Shown: positions 32,090 through 41,542, counted from the stretch's first letter. The stretch is DNA of 64,000 nt from Mucilaginibacter psychrotolerans (GCF_004519315.1 NZ_SOZE01000020.1:1-64000), one strand, 5' to 3'. Notes: a model not told the origin generated them from the letters alone. Made by a program: numbers and translations.

Positions 32090-33484
32090 TCAGCCCTTCG
32101 CCTCCTCTTCCACATGTACGATAATAGACCGGATGGCGGTATCCAGGTCCTCGCCAGCTTTTTCCAGTTTATCCAAGGCTTCAGGGTCTACATGTTGCTC
32201 CGATAACTTTATCACTGTAATCAATCCAAGTATAGATGCCAGCGGCTTGCGCAACTCGTGTGATTGGATAAAGGCGATATTCTCCAGCGCTTTATCTTTA
32301 CGCAAACTACTGATGATGCGCAACTGGTTATCCTTACGGATAATGCGGTACTGCAAAAACAATATAATACTGAACACGATAAACAGCAAGCAGCCTGCTA
32401 CGGTAACGATTAGCTGCCGGTTCCTGCGCGTTTGCCGCTGATCCATCTCGGCAATTTCCTTATCCTTTTTAGCTGTTTCGTATTTTATCTGCAGTTCGCT
32501 AAGCTTCACTTCATTCACCTTTACCCGTACCGAATCGCGCATTTGCTTTGCCTTGCTCAACAAACCCAGCGCGGTTTTATAATCACCGGCATACAAGTAG
32601 CAATCGTACATATGCTCGTATATCTCCATTTCGCGGTATGGCTCTTTTATGGCACGGGTAATATCGAGGGCCTTGTTTAAATACTCCATGCCTTCTTGCC
32701 TTCCGCCGGTGAAAAACAGCGCCTGGCCAAGCCAGCAATAGCCGTAGGTAAGGGAACGCTTGCGATCGTATTTTTCTGCCAGTTCTACGCCTTTTGCTGC
32801 GTAAACAATGGCGCGTTTGTAATCCTTATTATCCAAATAGTATTGACCCACATTATCGTACAGCGGGATGCGCAACAACTCATACTTCGGGCTGGACTCG
32901 GCTACCTTCAGCGCCCTTATCTGCACATTTATCGAACTATCCGGCAGGGTATTATCAACACCGTGCCCTTTGCGGTAACTGTGTATAAACATCGCTTTCA
33001 TGCTTAGGTTACCAATTATCGCTGCGGTATCTTTATTAGCGATGGCCCATTTCAACCCCTTTTCCTGCGCCTGGAAGGCCATCTTAAAATTAGTGCTTTC
33101 TTTATGCAGGTTGGCTATCAAACCATATATCTCCGGGTAAGCTTCATTGATATCGTATTTTTCTATATCCGCCAGGCACTTTACTGCGGCAGTCATCGAT
33201 TCCTCGTGCCGGGAAGACATCCACAAGTAATGCGCGGTAAAGATCCTACTATACACAATAGCCTTTTTACTACCGCCTGCCTGCCCTATTTCAAGCAACC
33301 GGGCAGCAACGGCAGGAAGCGAATCTGCATGTGCATTTTCCAGCCTCTCGCCTGTTTTAATAAGCTGCTGTATTTCATTGCTATTTGATGGGGTTGAGGT
33401 TTTTCCTGCCGGTTTCTGCTTACAGCAGACCATGAGGGCCAGCGCACAAATAAGCATTGATAAACGTTGTGCAATAGCGGTCAT
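32090..33484 (-). CDS. TPR sensor protein with histidine-kinase DHp domain but no ATPase domain
   Basis: A 464-residue protein. A lipoprotein-like or plain signal (CALALMVCCKQ) leads a periplasmic array of tetratricopeptide repeats (about 35-330; for example YDNVGQYYLDNKDYKRAIVYA and YCWLGQALFFTGGRQEGMEYL). A coiled-coil-like linker, one membrane helix (about 372-394) and a cytosolic HisKA segment follow. The phospho-acceptor motif is FIQSHELRKPLASILGLI (His about residue 418). The chain stops about 45 residues later, with no N, G1 or G2 box, and the next gene starts shortly after, so the ATPase is truly absent. It may be phosphorylated by another kinase or act as a docking protein. Confidence 0.85.
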   Translation of the reverse strand: MTAIAQRLSMLICALALMVCCKQKPAGKTSTPSNSNEIQQLIKTGERLENAHADSLPAVAARLLEIGQAGGSKKAIVYSRIFTAHYLWMSSRHEESMTAAVKCLADIEKYDINEAYPEIYGLIANLHKESTNFKMAFQAQEKGLKWAIANKDTAAIIGNLSMKAMFIHSYRKGHGVDNTLPDSSINVQIRALKVAESSPKYELLRIPLYDNVGQYYLDNKDYKRAIVYAAKGVELAEKYDRKRSLTYGYCWLGQALFFTGGRQEGMEYLNKALDITRAIKEPYREMEIYEHMYDCYLYAGDYKTALGLLSKAKQMRDSVRVKVNEVKLSELQIKYETAKKDKEIAEMDQRQTRRNRQLIVTVAGCLLFIVFSIILFLQYRIIRKDNQLRIISSLRKDKALENIAFIQSHELRKPLASILGLITVIKLSEQHVDPEALDKLEKAGEDLDTAIRSIIVHVEEEAKG

Positions 33485-33718
33485 AGGGTATTAGAAAGCG
33501 TTGTATTTTGGCGCTTCTAAAGCTATGAAAAAACGATAATAAATAATTAACCTGTACGTCTGTTATTTCCTATAAAACAAAACGTGTCAAACACAACAGC
33601 CAATTAACCCGCTGGTAAGGTCCAGTTTTGCATATCCTTTGTATAAGTAAGTGCATTCTTCCCAAATTAATCCTCCCTAACGGTACTTTCCGTATCTTAG
33701 CAGCGTTAGCAAATACCT

Positions 33719-35860
33719 ATGTCTAAAAAGAAGAAAAAAGGCAATTCATCCATCAACCAGGTGCTTACGCAAATGGTACTGGATATATTCGAACAAAACG
33801 GCAATACACCGCTCAACCATAAACAAGTTTCGGCGAAACTCAATGTGCGCGACCCGGATGCCCGCGAAGTGATATTTGATGTATTAAAAGAAGAGGCATT
33901 TAAGGGCGTTTTAAAAGAAATCTCCCCCGGCAAATTCCAGTTGCTGGAGTTGAAAACATTTGTGGAAGGCAAGGTCGATTTGACCAACGACGGCTCAGCA
34001 TTCATCGTTACCGACGACCCAGCAGAAACGGATATTTTCGTAGCACCTCGCAAACTGCGCAACGCTCTTAACGGCGACAGAGTAAAGGTTTACGTGTATG
34101 CCATCAGTAAGGGCAAACGCCAGGAGGGCGAAGTGATAGAGATATTGCAACGTAACAAGATGGAGTTTACCGGCGTGGTAAAACTATCCGAACGTTTTGC
34201 CTTCTTTGTGCCCGACGACCGGAAGATGATGCACGATATCTTCATTCCCATCCCTGATCTTAATGGTGCCAAAAACGGCATCAAAGCTGTAGCAGAAATT
34301 ACCGACTGGCCGGCAGGCGCCAAAAACCCAATTGGTCGTATCAAGCATGTATTGGGCAACCAGGGTGAGAACGATACCGAAATGAACGCCATTTTGGCTG
34401 AGTACGGTTTCCCGCTTTCCTTCCCTGCCGAAGTAGAGAAGGATGCCGAGGAGATCCCAGCCGAAATATCTGTAGAAGAAATTGCCAAACGAAGGGATTT
34501 CCGCGAGACGCTTACCTTCACCATCGACCCATTCGATGCCAAAGATTTTGATGATGCTATCTCCTACAAAAAGCTGGATAACGGGAACTACGAGATAGGT
34601 GTACACATTGCCGATGTATCGCATTACATCATCCCCGATTCGGCCCTGGATAAGGAAGCTTACGAGCGCGGCACTTCGGTATACCTGGTAGACAGGGTGA
34701 TACCCATGCTACCCGAGCGTTTATCGAACGGGCTTTGCTCCCTGCGCCCAAAAGAAGATAAGCTTTGTTTTGCCGCCGTGTTCGAGATGGACGATAACGC
34801 CAATGTGATTGAGCAGTGGTTTGGTAAAACCGTTATCCATAGCGACAGGCGTTTTACCTACGAGGAAGTGCAGGACGTAATAGAAACCAAAACCGGCGAT
34901 TACCCTGAAGAAATAGAAACATTAAACGCGCTGGCCTATAAGCTGCGCGAACGTAAGTTCAAAGCAGGTGCCATTAGCTTCGAAACCACCGAAGTGAAAT
35001 TCAAGCTGGATGAAACCGGCAAACCAACTGGTGTTTACGTAAAAGAGCGGAAAGATGCCCATAAGCTGATTGAAGATTTTATGCTGCTGGCTAACAAAAA
35101 AGTAGCCGAATACGTGAGCAAAATGGGCAAAGGCAAGCATAAGTACACCTTTGTTTACCGTGCCCACGACTCCCCCAAGCCCGATGCACTCGCCAACTTC
35201 GCACAGTTTGCGGCAAGATTTGGGTATAAGATCAATACCAAATCGGATAAGGAAATCGCCAAATCGCTCAATTACCTAATGGAGGATGTTGAAGGTAAAA
35301 AAGAGCAGAACGTGCTTACCCATCTGGCTATCCGCAGTATGGCGAAGGCGATTTACACTACTAAAACATCCAGCCACTACGGGTTGGCATTTGACCATTA
35401 CACGCACTTTACCTCGCCTATACGCCGCTACCCCGATGTAATGGTACACCGCTTGCTGTTCCACTACCTTAACGGTGGGCAAAGTGTAAACGGCGACCAT
35501 TATGAAGAACTTTGCAAGCACAGCTCGCTAATGGAAAAGAAAGCTGCCGATGCGGAACGTTCTTCGGTGAAATACAAACAGGCCGAATACCTGAAAGACC
35601 AGGTGGGTAACATATTTACCGGCATTATTTCGGGCGTTACCGAATGGGGCATGTATGTGGAGATCATCGAAAACAAATGCGAGGGCATGATACGCCTGCG
35701 CGATATCAGCGATGATTTTTACACCCTCGACGAAAAGAACTACGCCATTATTGGCCAGCGCAAAAAGAAGGTTTACCAGCTTGGCGATGAAGTAAGTATC
35801 CGCGTAAAGAACGTAGATTTGACCAAGAAACAAATAGATTTTAGCTTAGTAACCAATTAA
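33719..35860 (+). CDS. rnr: Ribonuclease R
   Basis: A 713-residue 3'-5' exoribonuclease that degrades structured RNA. Order of parts: a Lys-rich start (KKKKKGN), a winged-helix region (about 10-75), cold-shock OB domains (about 75-240), the RNB catalytic domain (about 255-590) with metal-binding DPFDAKDFDDAI and the RPKEDKLCFAAVFE and HFTSPIRRYPDVMVHRLL motifs, and an S1 domain (about 630-713, GIISGVTEWGMYVEI). All catalytic aspartates are present. Length is close to other Bacteroidota RNase R. It is followed by a palindromic repeat region and the polyprenyl synthase gene. Confidence 0.96.
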   Translation: MSKKKKKGNSSINQVLTQMVLDIFEQNGNTPLNHKQVSAKLNVRDPDAREVIFDVLKEEAFKGVLKEISPGKFQLLELKTFVEGKVDLTNDGSAFIVTDDPAETDIFVAPRKLRNALNGDRVKVYVYAISKGKRQEGEVIEILQRNKMEFTGVVKLSERFAFFVPDDRKMMHDIFIPIPDLNGAKNGIKAVAEITDWPAGAKNPIGRIKHVLGNQGENDTEMNAILAEYGFPLSFPAEVEKDAEEIPAEISVEEIAKRRDFRETLTFTIDPFDAKDFDDAISYKKLDNGNYEIGVHIADVSHYIIPDSALDKEAYERGTSVYLVDRVIPMLPERLSNGLCSLRPKEDKLCFAAVFEMDDNANVIEQWFGKTVIHSDRRFTYEEVQDVIETKTGDYPEEIETLNALAYKLRERKFKAGAISFETTEVKFKLDETGKPTGVYVKERKDAHKLIEDFMLLANKKVAEYVSKMGKGKHKYTFVYRAHDSPKPDALANFAQFAARFGYKINTKSDKEIAKSLNYLMEDVEGKKEQNVLTHLAIRSMAKAIYTTKTSSHYGLAFDHYTHFTSPIRRYPDVMVHRLLFHYLNGGQSVNGDHYEELCKHSSLMEKKAADAERSSVKYKQAEYLKDQVGNIFTGIISGVTEWGMYVEIIENKCEGMIRLRDISDDFYTLDEKNYAIIGQRKKKVYQLGDEVSIRVKNVDLTKKQIDFSLVTN

Positions 35861-35863
35861 TTT

Positions 35864-35930
35864 AGTGAGTGGTGAACGGTTGAGAGGTGAGTGGTTTTAC
35901 TATTCACCTAGTCAACCACTCACCATTTAA
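35864..35930. repeat. GTGAGTGGTGA inverted repeats between rnr and polyprenyl synthase
   Basis: GGTGAGTGGTT (35886-35896) pairs with AACCACTCACC (35914-35924) around 17 bases. A further GTGAGTGGTGAACGGTTGA copy lies just before (35864 onward). The unit resembles the sequence inside prmC at 23406-23430. The repeat ends 8-14 bases before the next ATG. Confidence 0.75.
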
Positions 35931-35937
35931 CCAACAC

Positions 35938-36912
35938 ATGAGAAAACTCGAAGACCTGCAATCCCTTATTGCAACCTCCGTAGAAAAACTGCAATACCCC
36001 GCCTATCCGGCCGAACTTTACGAACCGATAAGTTATATTTTGTCTATCGGCGGCAAGCGCATGCGCCCGGCTCTATTACTCATGGCCTGCGACCTATTTG
36101 GCGGCGATGTGGAAGCAGCCCTTCCCCCTGCACTGGCTATAGAGGTGTTCCATAACTTCACGCTGATGCATGACGACATTATGGATAACGCCCCTATCCG
36201 CCGAGGTCGCGCTACGGTGCATGAAAAATGGAACCAGAATGTGGCCATCCTGAGCGGCGACGTGATGCTGATAGAAGGCTATAAACTGATGATGGAGGTG
36301 CGCGATAACATCCTGCGTCGCGTATTGGATATTTTTAATGATACCGCTGTAGGCGTTTGCGAAGGCCAACAGTTGGACATGACCTTCGAGACCAGCAACG
36401 ATATTAGTATCAGCGAATACATCAACATGATACGCCTTAAAACGGCGGTGGTACTTGGCGGTGCGTTAAAAATTGGTGCATTGATTGGCGAGGCGGATGA
36501 TAAGGATGCGGAGTTATTGTCTGATTTCGGCGTGAACCTAGGTATTGCCTTCCAATTGCAAGACGATATCCTTGATGTTTATGGCGACCCGCTAAAATTT
36601 GGCAAACAGGTTGGCGGTGATATCATCTCCAATAAAAAAACCTACCTGCTGATAAAAGCATTAGAACTGGTACAAGGCTTCGATGCCGAAGAATTGCAAC
36701 GCTGGATAACCTTCACAACCTTCGATGCTGCCGACAAAGTAGCTGCTGTTACGGAAATCTACAACAAGGTAAATGTGCGCCAATACGCCGAAGAAGAAAT
36801 GCAGGCCTACGCCGAAAAAGCATTTAAGGCTCTGGAGCTAATCAACCTCCCCGAAGACAGCAAACAATACCTTCGCGATTTTGCCGACGGCTTGCTGGTG
36901 AGGGAATATTAG
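35938..36912 (+). CDS. Polyprenyl diphosphate synthase
   Basis: A 324-residue trans-isoprenyl diphosphate synthase that elongates allylic diphosphates with isopentenyl diphosphate. Motifs: GGKRMRPALLLMACDLF; the first Asp-rich motif LMHDDIMDNAPIRRG; GEGQ-like CEGQQLDMTFE; and the second Asp-rich motif FQLQDDILDVYGDP with downstream GKQVGGDIISNKKTYL. The residues before the first Asp-rich motif (EVFHNFTLMHDD) set chain length but do not allow me to name the product; octaprenyl, solanesyl or farnesyl/geranylgeranyl are all possible. ATG 35938 is preferred because residues from the upstream open frame derive from the repeat. Confidence 0.92.
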   Translation: MRKLEDLQSLIATSVEKLQYPAYPAELYEPISYILSIGGKRMRPALLLMACDLFGGDVEAALPPALAIEVFHNFTLMHDDIMDNAPIRRGRATVHEKWNQNVAILSGDVMLIEGYKLMMEVRDNILRRVLDIFNDTAVGVCEGQQLDMTFETSNDISISEYINMIRLKTAVVLGGALKIGALIGEADDKDAELLSDFGVNLGIAFQLQDDILDVYGDPLKFGKQVGGDIISNKKTYLLIKALELVQGFDAEELQRWITFTTFDAADKVAAVTEIYNKVNVRQYAEEEMQAYAEKAFKALELINLPEDSKQYLRDFADGLLVREY

Positions 36913-36924
36913 TATATTGAGGTT

Positions 36925-37362
36925 ATGAATTGGACTTTGCTGATGTTGATGGGATTGTTTGCATCGGCAACAGTTTGCGCGCAATCAAATCAGCTCAAAG
37001 AAAAGGCGAACACCAATTCCCAGAAAACAGATAAAGTACTATCTCCCGATAGTGAGGGCATTGACGTATACCCAAGTTTTTCAGGAGGACAAGCGGCACT
37101 TAGTACTTTTATAAAGAAAAACTTACGTTGGCCAACAGGACCTAAACGCGAGGGTAAAGTTGTGGTGGAATTTACTGTGGAGAAGAATGGCAAATTATCA
37201 GGGTTCACGCTAAGAAAATCGTTAGCCCATGATTATGATAACGAAGCTCTACGGGTTATTAAAAGTTCACCACTCTGGATACCTGGCCGGAAGCTTTTGG
37301 CAAAACGTAGCGCACCGGCCAGCTATCGAATGACATTGCCTATTGCTTTTAGTCTAAAATAA
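36925..37362 (+). CDS. Secreted TonB C-terminal domain protein
   Basis: A 145-residue protein with a cleavable signal peptide (LLMLMGLFASATVCAQS) and one TonB C-terminal domain (about 50-140): VYPSFSGGQAALSTFIKKNL, VVVEFTVEKNGKLSGF, and DNEALRVIKSSPLWIPGR. Unlike true TonB it has no retained N-terminal membrane anchor followed by a Pro-rich spacer, so it is unlikely to transduce energy. Similar short proteins are frequent in Bacteroidota with unknown function. It lies 12 bases after the polyprenyl synthase stop and 12 bases before the M1 peptidase ATG, so the three probably form one transcription unit. Confidence 0.85.
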   Translation: MNWTLLMLMGLFASATVCAQSNQLKEKANTNSQKTDKVLSPDSEGIDVYPSFSGGQAALSTFIKKNLRWPTGPKREGKVVVEFTVEKNGKLSGFTLRKSLAHDYDNEALRVIKSSPLWIPGRKLLAKRSAPASYRMTLPIAFSLK

Positions 37363-37374
37363 AATCAGGATACT

Positions 37375-38979
37375 ATGAAAATAAAACCATACCTCATCAC
37401 CATTTTTTGTGCGTTGAGTCTAACCGCCTCCGCCCAGAAAAGCAAAATCACCTCCGGCGGTGTGTTAAAGCCTGAGCAGGCCAATATGGATATCCGGCAT
37501 TATAATATTGCGCTGGATGTGAACTTCGAGCACAAAACCATCGATGGTTACGCAACTATCGACTTGCTTTTGGCGAAGCCGACGCATGCGTTGTTATTCG
37601 ACCTGCTGGATTCGCTAAACGTAAGTGCTGTATTGGTGAATGGTAAAAAAGAACCGTTTACTTATAAAAGCAATATGATAACCATAAACACGGTAAAAGA
37701 GCTGGCAGCGGGAAAAGCAAGTGTAAAGGTGGTTTACGGCGGCAAGCCGCACATAGCCGTGCGCCCGCCATGGGACGATGGATTTACCTTTACCCGCGAC
37801 AGCACCGGCCACAACTGGCTGGCCATTACCGCCGAAGGCACAGGCGGCAAAGTGTACTTCCCTTGTAAGGATCATCCATCTGACGAACCTAACGAGGGCG
37901 CAGATTTGATTATCACGGTGCCTAAGGACTTGGTAGTTGCCGGTCCGGGTTTATTAATAAGCACTACCAAGAAAGGCGATAAAGCCACCTTCCACTGGAA
38001 AACCAATTACACCATCAATAACTACAGCATCCTGTTCAACGTGGGCGATTATAAGCTGGTTAAACGCTCCTACAAAAGCGTAGCCGGCAATACAGTGCCC
38101 ATTTGGTTTTATGTACTGAATGAACATGCCGACAAGGCTAATAAACTGATGGATATGTTCGAAGTAACCATCCACGAAAAGGAAAAATACTTTGGCGAAT
38201 ACCCTTGGGCTAAAGAGAAAGTAGGCCTGGTAGAAACGCCGCACCTGGGCATGGAACACCAAAGCATGGTGGCCTATGGCAATAAATTCAGGTACGTGAA
38301 AGTTGGGAACCAGGATTACGACGGGCTGCTGCACCATGAGTTTGGCCACGAGTGGTGGGGCAATAAAGTAACCGCTATTGACTGGGCGGATTACTGGATC
38401 CACGAAGGCATCAACACCTATGCAGACGCCCTTTTTACCCTGGATTTTGCGGGCAAGCCTGCATATATCAATCTCTTTAAGAAATCAGCCAAAAGCTTCC
38501 AAAACAAGTTACCGCTGGTATTGGGTAAGGATATCGACGAGGAATCGGCTTACAATGGCGACATCTACAGCAAGGGGGCATTTTTTATGCATACCATCAA
38601 CTACGTAATGGGCGATAGTCTCTTCTTCCCTACCCTGAAAGGTTTCGCTATCGACCCGAAACACACCTATAGCAACCTCAGCAATAGCGACGATGTGGAG
38701 CAATACTTCAGCGCGGCCTATGGCAAAAGCCTCAAGCCCCTGTTCGATATGTTCCTTCGTACTACCGACAAGTTGGAAATAAGCGTTACACCCACACGGG
38801 GCGACAACAAGTACCTGGTTAAGCTCAACAACATTAGTATGCCGTTGCCTGTAGACATCACTACCGATGCGGGCACTCAGCGTATGGTGGTAGATAGCAA
38901 AGGCATTACCATCAGCAGCAAAACCATGCCGGTTATAGATGCCGATGGCTGGTATTTTAAGCGGGTGATTTATGAATAG
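37375..38979 (+). CDS. M1-family metallopeptidase (aminopeptidase N-like)
   Basis: A 534-residue exported zinc peptidase with signal peptide ending ASAQKS. The N-terminal beta-saddle domain (about 30-215) is followed by the thermolysin-like domain with HEFGHEWW (zinc His321 and His325, catalytic Glu322) and WIHEGINTYADALF supplying the third ligand Glu. The exopeptidase motif appears as HLGMEHQSMVAYG, a GMEHQ variant of GAMEN shared by many Bacteroidota members. The C-terminal helical domain of long M1 enzymes is missing, which puts it in the short class. It acts in the periplasm, removing N-terminal residues from peptides. Confidence 0.92.
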   Translation: MKIKPYLITIFCALSLTASAQKSKITSGGVLKPEQANMDIRHYNIALDVNFEHKTIDGYATIDLLLAKPTHALLFDLLDSLNVSAVLVNGKKEPFTYKSNMITINTVKELAAGKASVKVVYGGKPHIAVRPPWDDGFTFTRDSTGHNWLAITAEGTGGKVYFPCKDHPSDEPNEGADLIITVPKDLVVAGPGLLISTTKKGDKATFHWKTNYTINNYSILFNVGDYKLVKRSYKSVAGNTVPIWFYVLNEHADKANKLMDMFEVTIHEKEKYFGEYPWAKEKVGLVETPHLGMEHQSMVAYGNKFRYVKVGNQDYDGLLHHEFGHEWWGNKVTAIDWADYWIHEGINTYADALFTLDFAGKPAYINLFKKSAKSFQNKLPLVLGKDIDEESAYNGDIYSKGAFFMHTINYVMGDSLFFPTLKGFAIDPKHTYSNLSNSDDVEQYFSAAYGKSLKPLFDMFLRTTDKLEISVTPTRGDNKYLVKLNNISMPLPVDITTDAGTQRMVVDSKGITISSKTMPVIDADGWYFKRVIYE

Positions 38980-38995
38980 AACTATCTGCGGTAAT

Positions 38996-39021
38996 TTACC
39001 AAATGAACGTTTGGTAATTTT
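38996..39021 (+). terminator. Putative terminator after M1 peptidase gene
   Basis: TTACCAAA (38996-39003) pairs with TTTGGTAA (39010-39017) around a 6-base loop and is followed by TTTTA. It lies 17 bases after the stop codon. Confidence 0.6.
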
Positions 39022-39143
39022 ATTGCGGAGAAAAAACGTTGAATAACTGTTGGAAATTGCTCAACAAAACATTCTAAAGCGCCTGATTGGTATTCAAGAG
39101 GCAGGCGACAAAGAGAAATTTGGGGTAGCCGATTATTTTACAG

Positions 39144-40124
39144 CTACCCCATTGCCAAATCCTTGTTGTAGCGGGTTCTATACTCCAATGGGGAAAGCCC
39201 GGTAATTTTCCGGAATACCTCCCTAAACGCTTTCAAATCGGCATAGCCTACCTCGTACATTACTTCGTTAACGCCTTTCCTGCTGGTTTCAAACGCTTTT
39301 TTTGCCGCCTCTATCTTAACCCGCTGCGCGTATGCTAAAGGCGTGTTGCCGGTTGCCTTTATAAACCTCCGGTCGAAATTGCGCCGGCCAATGGCAAAAC
39401 TCGCCAGGTCTTCCATCGATATTTTTTCTTCGGGCATGCTCTCTATATATGCCTGCGCTTTTTTCACCAGCTCATCGGTATGCGTGCGTTGCCCTTTAAA
39501 AATAATAAATGCCGATTGGCTATGTCTGTCCATCTCTATCTGGAATACCTTTGCGCAAAAAATTGCCGTGTCGCGGTCATAGTATTTCTCTACCAGGTAA
39601 AGGATGAGGTTAAGAAAGGAGTAAGCGCCTCCGTTGGTATAGATACCTTGTTCATCAGTAATGAGTTGATCTGTTTGCAGACTGATTTTAGGATAAAGCT
39701 GCTTCAACTGATCTGCAGCCGACCAATGCGTAGAGCAGCTTTTACCATCTAGTAAACCAGCTGCCGCCAACAAGTAGGCCCCGGTACAAATACTGGCTAC
39801 ACAGGCGCCGTTGCGGTATTGTTTGCCAAGCCAATCGATCAATTCGCTGTTTGTTTTTATAGCTTGATGGTAATTATGATTAAGGGATGGGATGATAACC
39901 AGATCGGTTTTGCCGATTGCCGATATATGCTTATGCGGCCTGGCTGTGAATAAACCGCCGTAAAAGTCCACCTCGTTGGATATGCCGGCGAGCTCTATCT
40001 CAAATACCTGCTTTTTACCAAGTTCTTTGCGGTAAGCGTTGGCGCGGGTAAAAATCTTATAGGCCCCCACAATACTGCTGAGGTTGTTCTCGCCGTTCGG
40101 CACCAGGATGGTAAGATGTTTCAT
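39144..40124 (-). CDS. GlxA-type transcriptional regulator (DJ-1/PfpI domain plus AraC HTH)
   Basis: A 326-residue regulator. The N-terminal DJ-1/PfpI domain (about 1-190) includes the nucleophile-elbow sequence ACVASICTGAYLLAAAGLL with the Cys and the THWSAADQL that follows. The C-terminal AraC domain (about 215-320) contains FAIGRRNFDRRFIKATG and VMYEVGYADLKAFREVF. GlxA-like proteins use the DJ-1 domain as a ligand sensor, not as an enzyme. It is divergent from the DinB and SRPBCC genes, which are its likely targets (context only). ATG 40124 gives the standard N terminus KHLTILVPNGENN; the open frame further upstream is not needed. Confidence 0.9.
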   Translation of the reverse strand: MKHLTILVPNGENNLSSIVGAYKIFTRANAYRKELGKKQVFEIELAGISNEVDFYGGLFTARPHKHISAIGKTDLVIIPSLNHNYHQAIKTNSELIDWLGKQYRNGACVASICTGAYLLAAAGLLDGKSCSTHWSAADQLKQLYPKISLQTDQLITDEQGIYTNGGAYSFLNLILYLVEKYYDRDTAIFCAKVFQIEMDRHSQSAFIIFKGQRTHTDELVKKAQAYIESMPEEKISMEDLASFAIGRRNFDRRFIKATGNTPLAYAQRVKIEAAKKAFETSRKGVNEVMYEVGYADLKAFREVFRKITGLSPLEYRTRYNKDLAMG

Positions 40125-40220
40125 AACGAATGCTTTACTGTAAAGGTAGTGGTTTAGCAATGTCTAAATCAACCCGTTATGTTGTCTGAATAACACCCCA
40201 TATCAGTGATATTCGGAATC

Positions 40221-40228
40221 TATATTTG
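40221..40228 (+). promoter_or_regulatory. Promoter -7 element TATATTTG of DinB gene
   Basis: TATATTTG matches TAnnTTTG and lies 39 bases before ATG 40268. GTGATAT motifs flank it (40206-40212 and 40228-40234) as a direct repeat with 22-base spacing, a possible regulator site in this divergent region. Confidence 0.5.
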
Positions 40229-40267
40229 TGATATCGCCAAACGATTTTAAACACCACTCCCAAAACC

Positions 40268-40948
40268 ATGAGAAATACGAACATCTGCCTGTTACTGGCG
40301 TTGCTTGGACTTAGCGCCAGCAAAAAAGGCTATCAAGCCCCAAAAACTGACCAACAAAAACCAATGATAATGACAACAGCATCCGTTACGATGGCAACAG
40401 ACCAGCTCACGCCCCAGGAAAGGGAATATGCCATCACACTATTAACGCAAACCGAAGCAGGCGTTTTCGCATCCATAAAAGGCTTTACGGATGCACAATT
40501 GCAATACAAACCCGCTACCGATAAATGGAGCGTGGAAGACTGTGTAAAACACATTGCGGCAGCCGAAAAAGAGCTTTGGCAAATGGCGGATGCTGTGTTG
40601 AAACTACCCGCAAATCCCGACCAAAGGGCTGGGATAAAATTTACTGATGCGCAATTGGTTGCTGCCGTTGAAGACCGCTCGCATAAATCAAAAACCTTCG
40701 CAGCACTGGAGCCGGCAAACTCGCCTTACAAAACCGTCGCGGAAGCACTAAAAGCATTTAAAGAGAACCGTAAAAAATTAATCGCGTTTGTTAAAAACAC
40801 GCAGCGGGACCTGCGTAACCACGTGGTCGTACTACCACTCGGCACCTACGATAGCTACCAATTTATTTTGCTGATAGCAGCGCATAGCAACAGGCATACC
40901 CAACAACTGGAAGAAGTAAAAAACAGCACTGATTTCCCAAAGAATTAA
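40268..40948 (+). CDS. DinB-family protein with signal-like N terminus
   Basis: A 226-residue four-helix-bundle protein of the DinB/YfiT superfamily. Within the bundle, KWSVEDCVKHIAAAEKELW carries the first metal-ligand His, and LLIAAHSNRHTQQLEEVK holds the other two His positions. An N-terminal segment NICLLLALLGLSASKKGY resembles a short signal peptide without a clear cleavage site or lipobox; alternatively translation begins at an internal ATG near residue 33 or 35 and the protein is cytosolic. DinB proteins are metal-dependent thiol transferases or unknown. It is 41 bases upstream of an SRPBCC gene and is divergent from a GlxA regulator. Confidence 0.82.
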   Translation: MRNTNICLLLALLGLSASKKGYQAPKTDQQKPMIMTTASVTMATDQLTPQEREYAITLLTQTEAGVFASIKGFTDAQLQYKPATDKWSVEDCVKHIAAAEKELWQMADAVLKLPANPDQRAGIKFTDAQLVAAVEDRSHKSKTFAALEPANSPYKTVAEALKAFKENRKKLIAFVKNTQRDLRNHVVVLPLGTYDSYQFILLIAAHSNRHTQQLEEVKNSTDFPKN

Positions 40949-40989
40949 TTGCAAACTTTTCTTGATACCCTGGCGAACCAATAAATACC

Positions 40990-41421
40990 ATGACAGATTT
41001 TACAACTTCATTTACCGTTACCCAAACGCCGCAGCAGGTGTTTGATGCCGTAACCAACGTGCGCGGCTGGTGGTCTGAGAGCCTCGAAGGTGCGTCGAAG
41101 CAACAAAGCGACGAGTTTGTGTACCGGCACAAGGATGTGCACTACAGTAAACATCTGTTAACCGAGGTTGTCCCGCTTAAGAAAGTGGTGTGGCTAACTA
41201 CCGATGGCAGCATCAATTTTGTAAACGATAAAACCGAATGGAACGGCACTACCGTAGTATTTGATATCGAAGAAAAGGGCGGGCAAACGACACTTTGGTT
41301 TACTCATATAGGACTGGTTCCTGCGTTGGATTGTTACGAAGGTTGCAGTGGTGGTTGGAATTACTATCTGCAAAGCTTGCGCAACCTGATAACTACCGGC
41401 AAGGGCAATCCGGATTTGTAA
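40990..41421 (+). CDS. SRPBCC/AHSA1-like (START-fold) protein
   Basis: A 143-residue cytosolic protein of the SRPBCC superfamily. It opens with TTSFTVTQTPQQVFDAVTNVRGWWSE, the usual first strand and helix (given here in parts), and contains VVPLKKVVWLTTDG and TTVVFDIEEKGGQTTLWFTH before the closing helix YYLQSLRNLI. This matches AHSA1-type domains (Hsp90 activator homology), which bind small hydrophobic ligands. It commonly accompanies DinB proteins in Bacteroidota; the two genes appear to be an operon under the divergent GlxA-type regulator. No catalytic residues can be assigned. Confidence 0.85.
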   Translation: MTDFTTSFTVTQTPQQVFDAVTNVRGWWSESLEGASKQQSDEFVYRHKDVHYSKHLLTEVVPLKKVVWLTTDGSINFVNDKTEWNGTTVVFDIEEKGGQTTLWFTHIGLVPALDCYEGCSGGWNYYLQSLRNLITTGKGNPDL

Positions 41422-41542
41422 GTTGGTATTATTAGCAGGTCGAAGAAAAAGGCTTCTTATCCAGGCCACAAAAAAGAGCGTTTTAGGGGGATCTTTAAAA
41501 ATTCGATACGATTGTAGAGGTTTAAATATTGCGTTTCAGGAG

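Noticed and set aside
36925..37362. Functional TonB energy transducer
   Set aside because: It has a cleavable signal peptide and no retained anchor or Pro-rich spacer, and no ExbB/ExbD genes are nearby.
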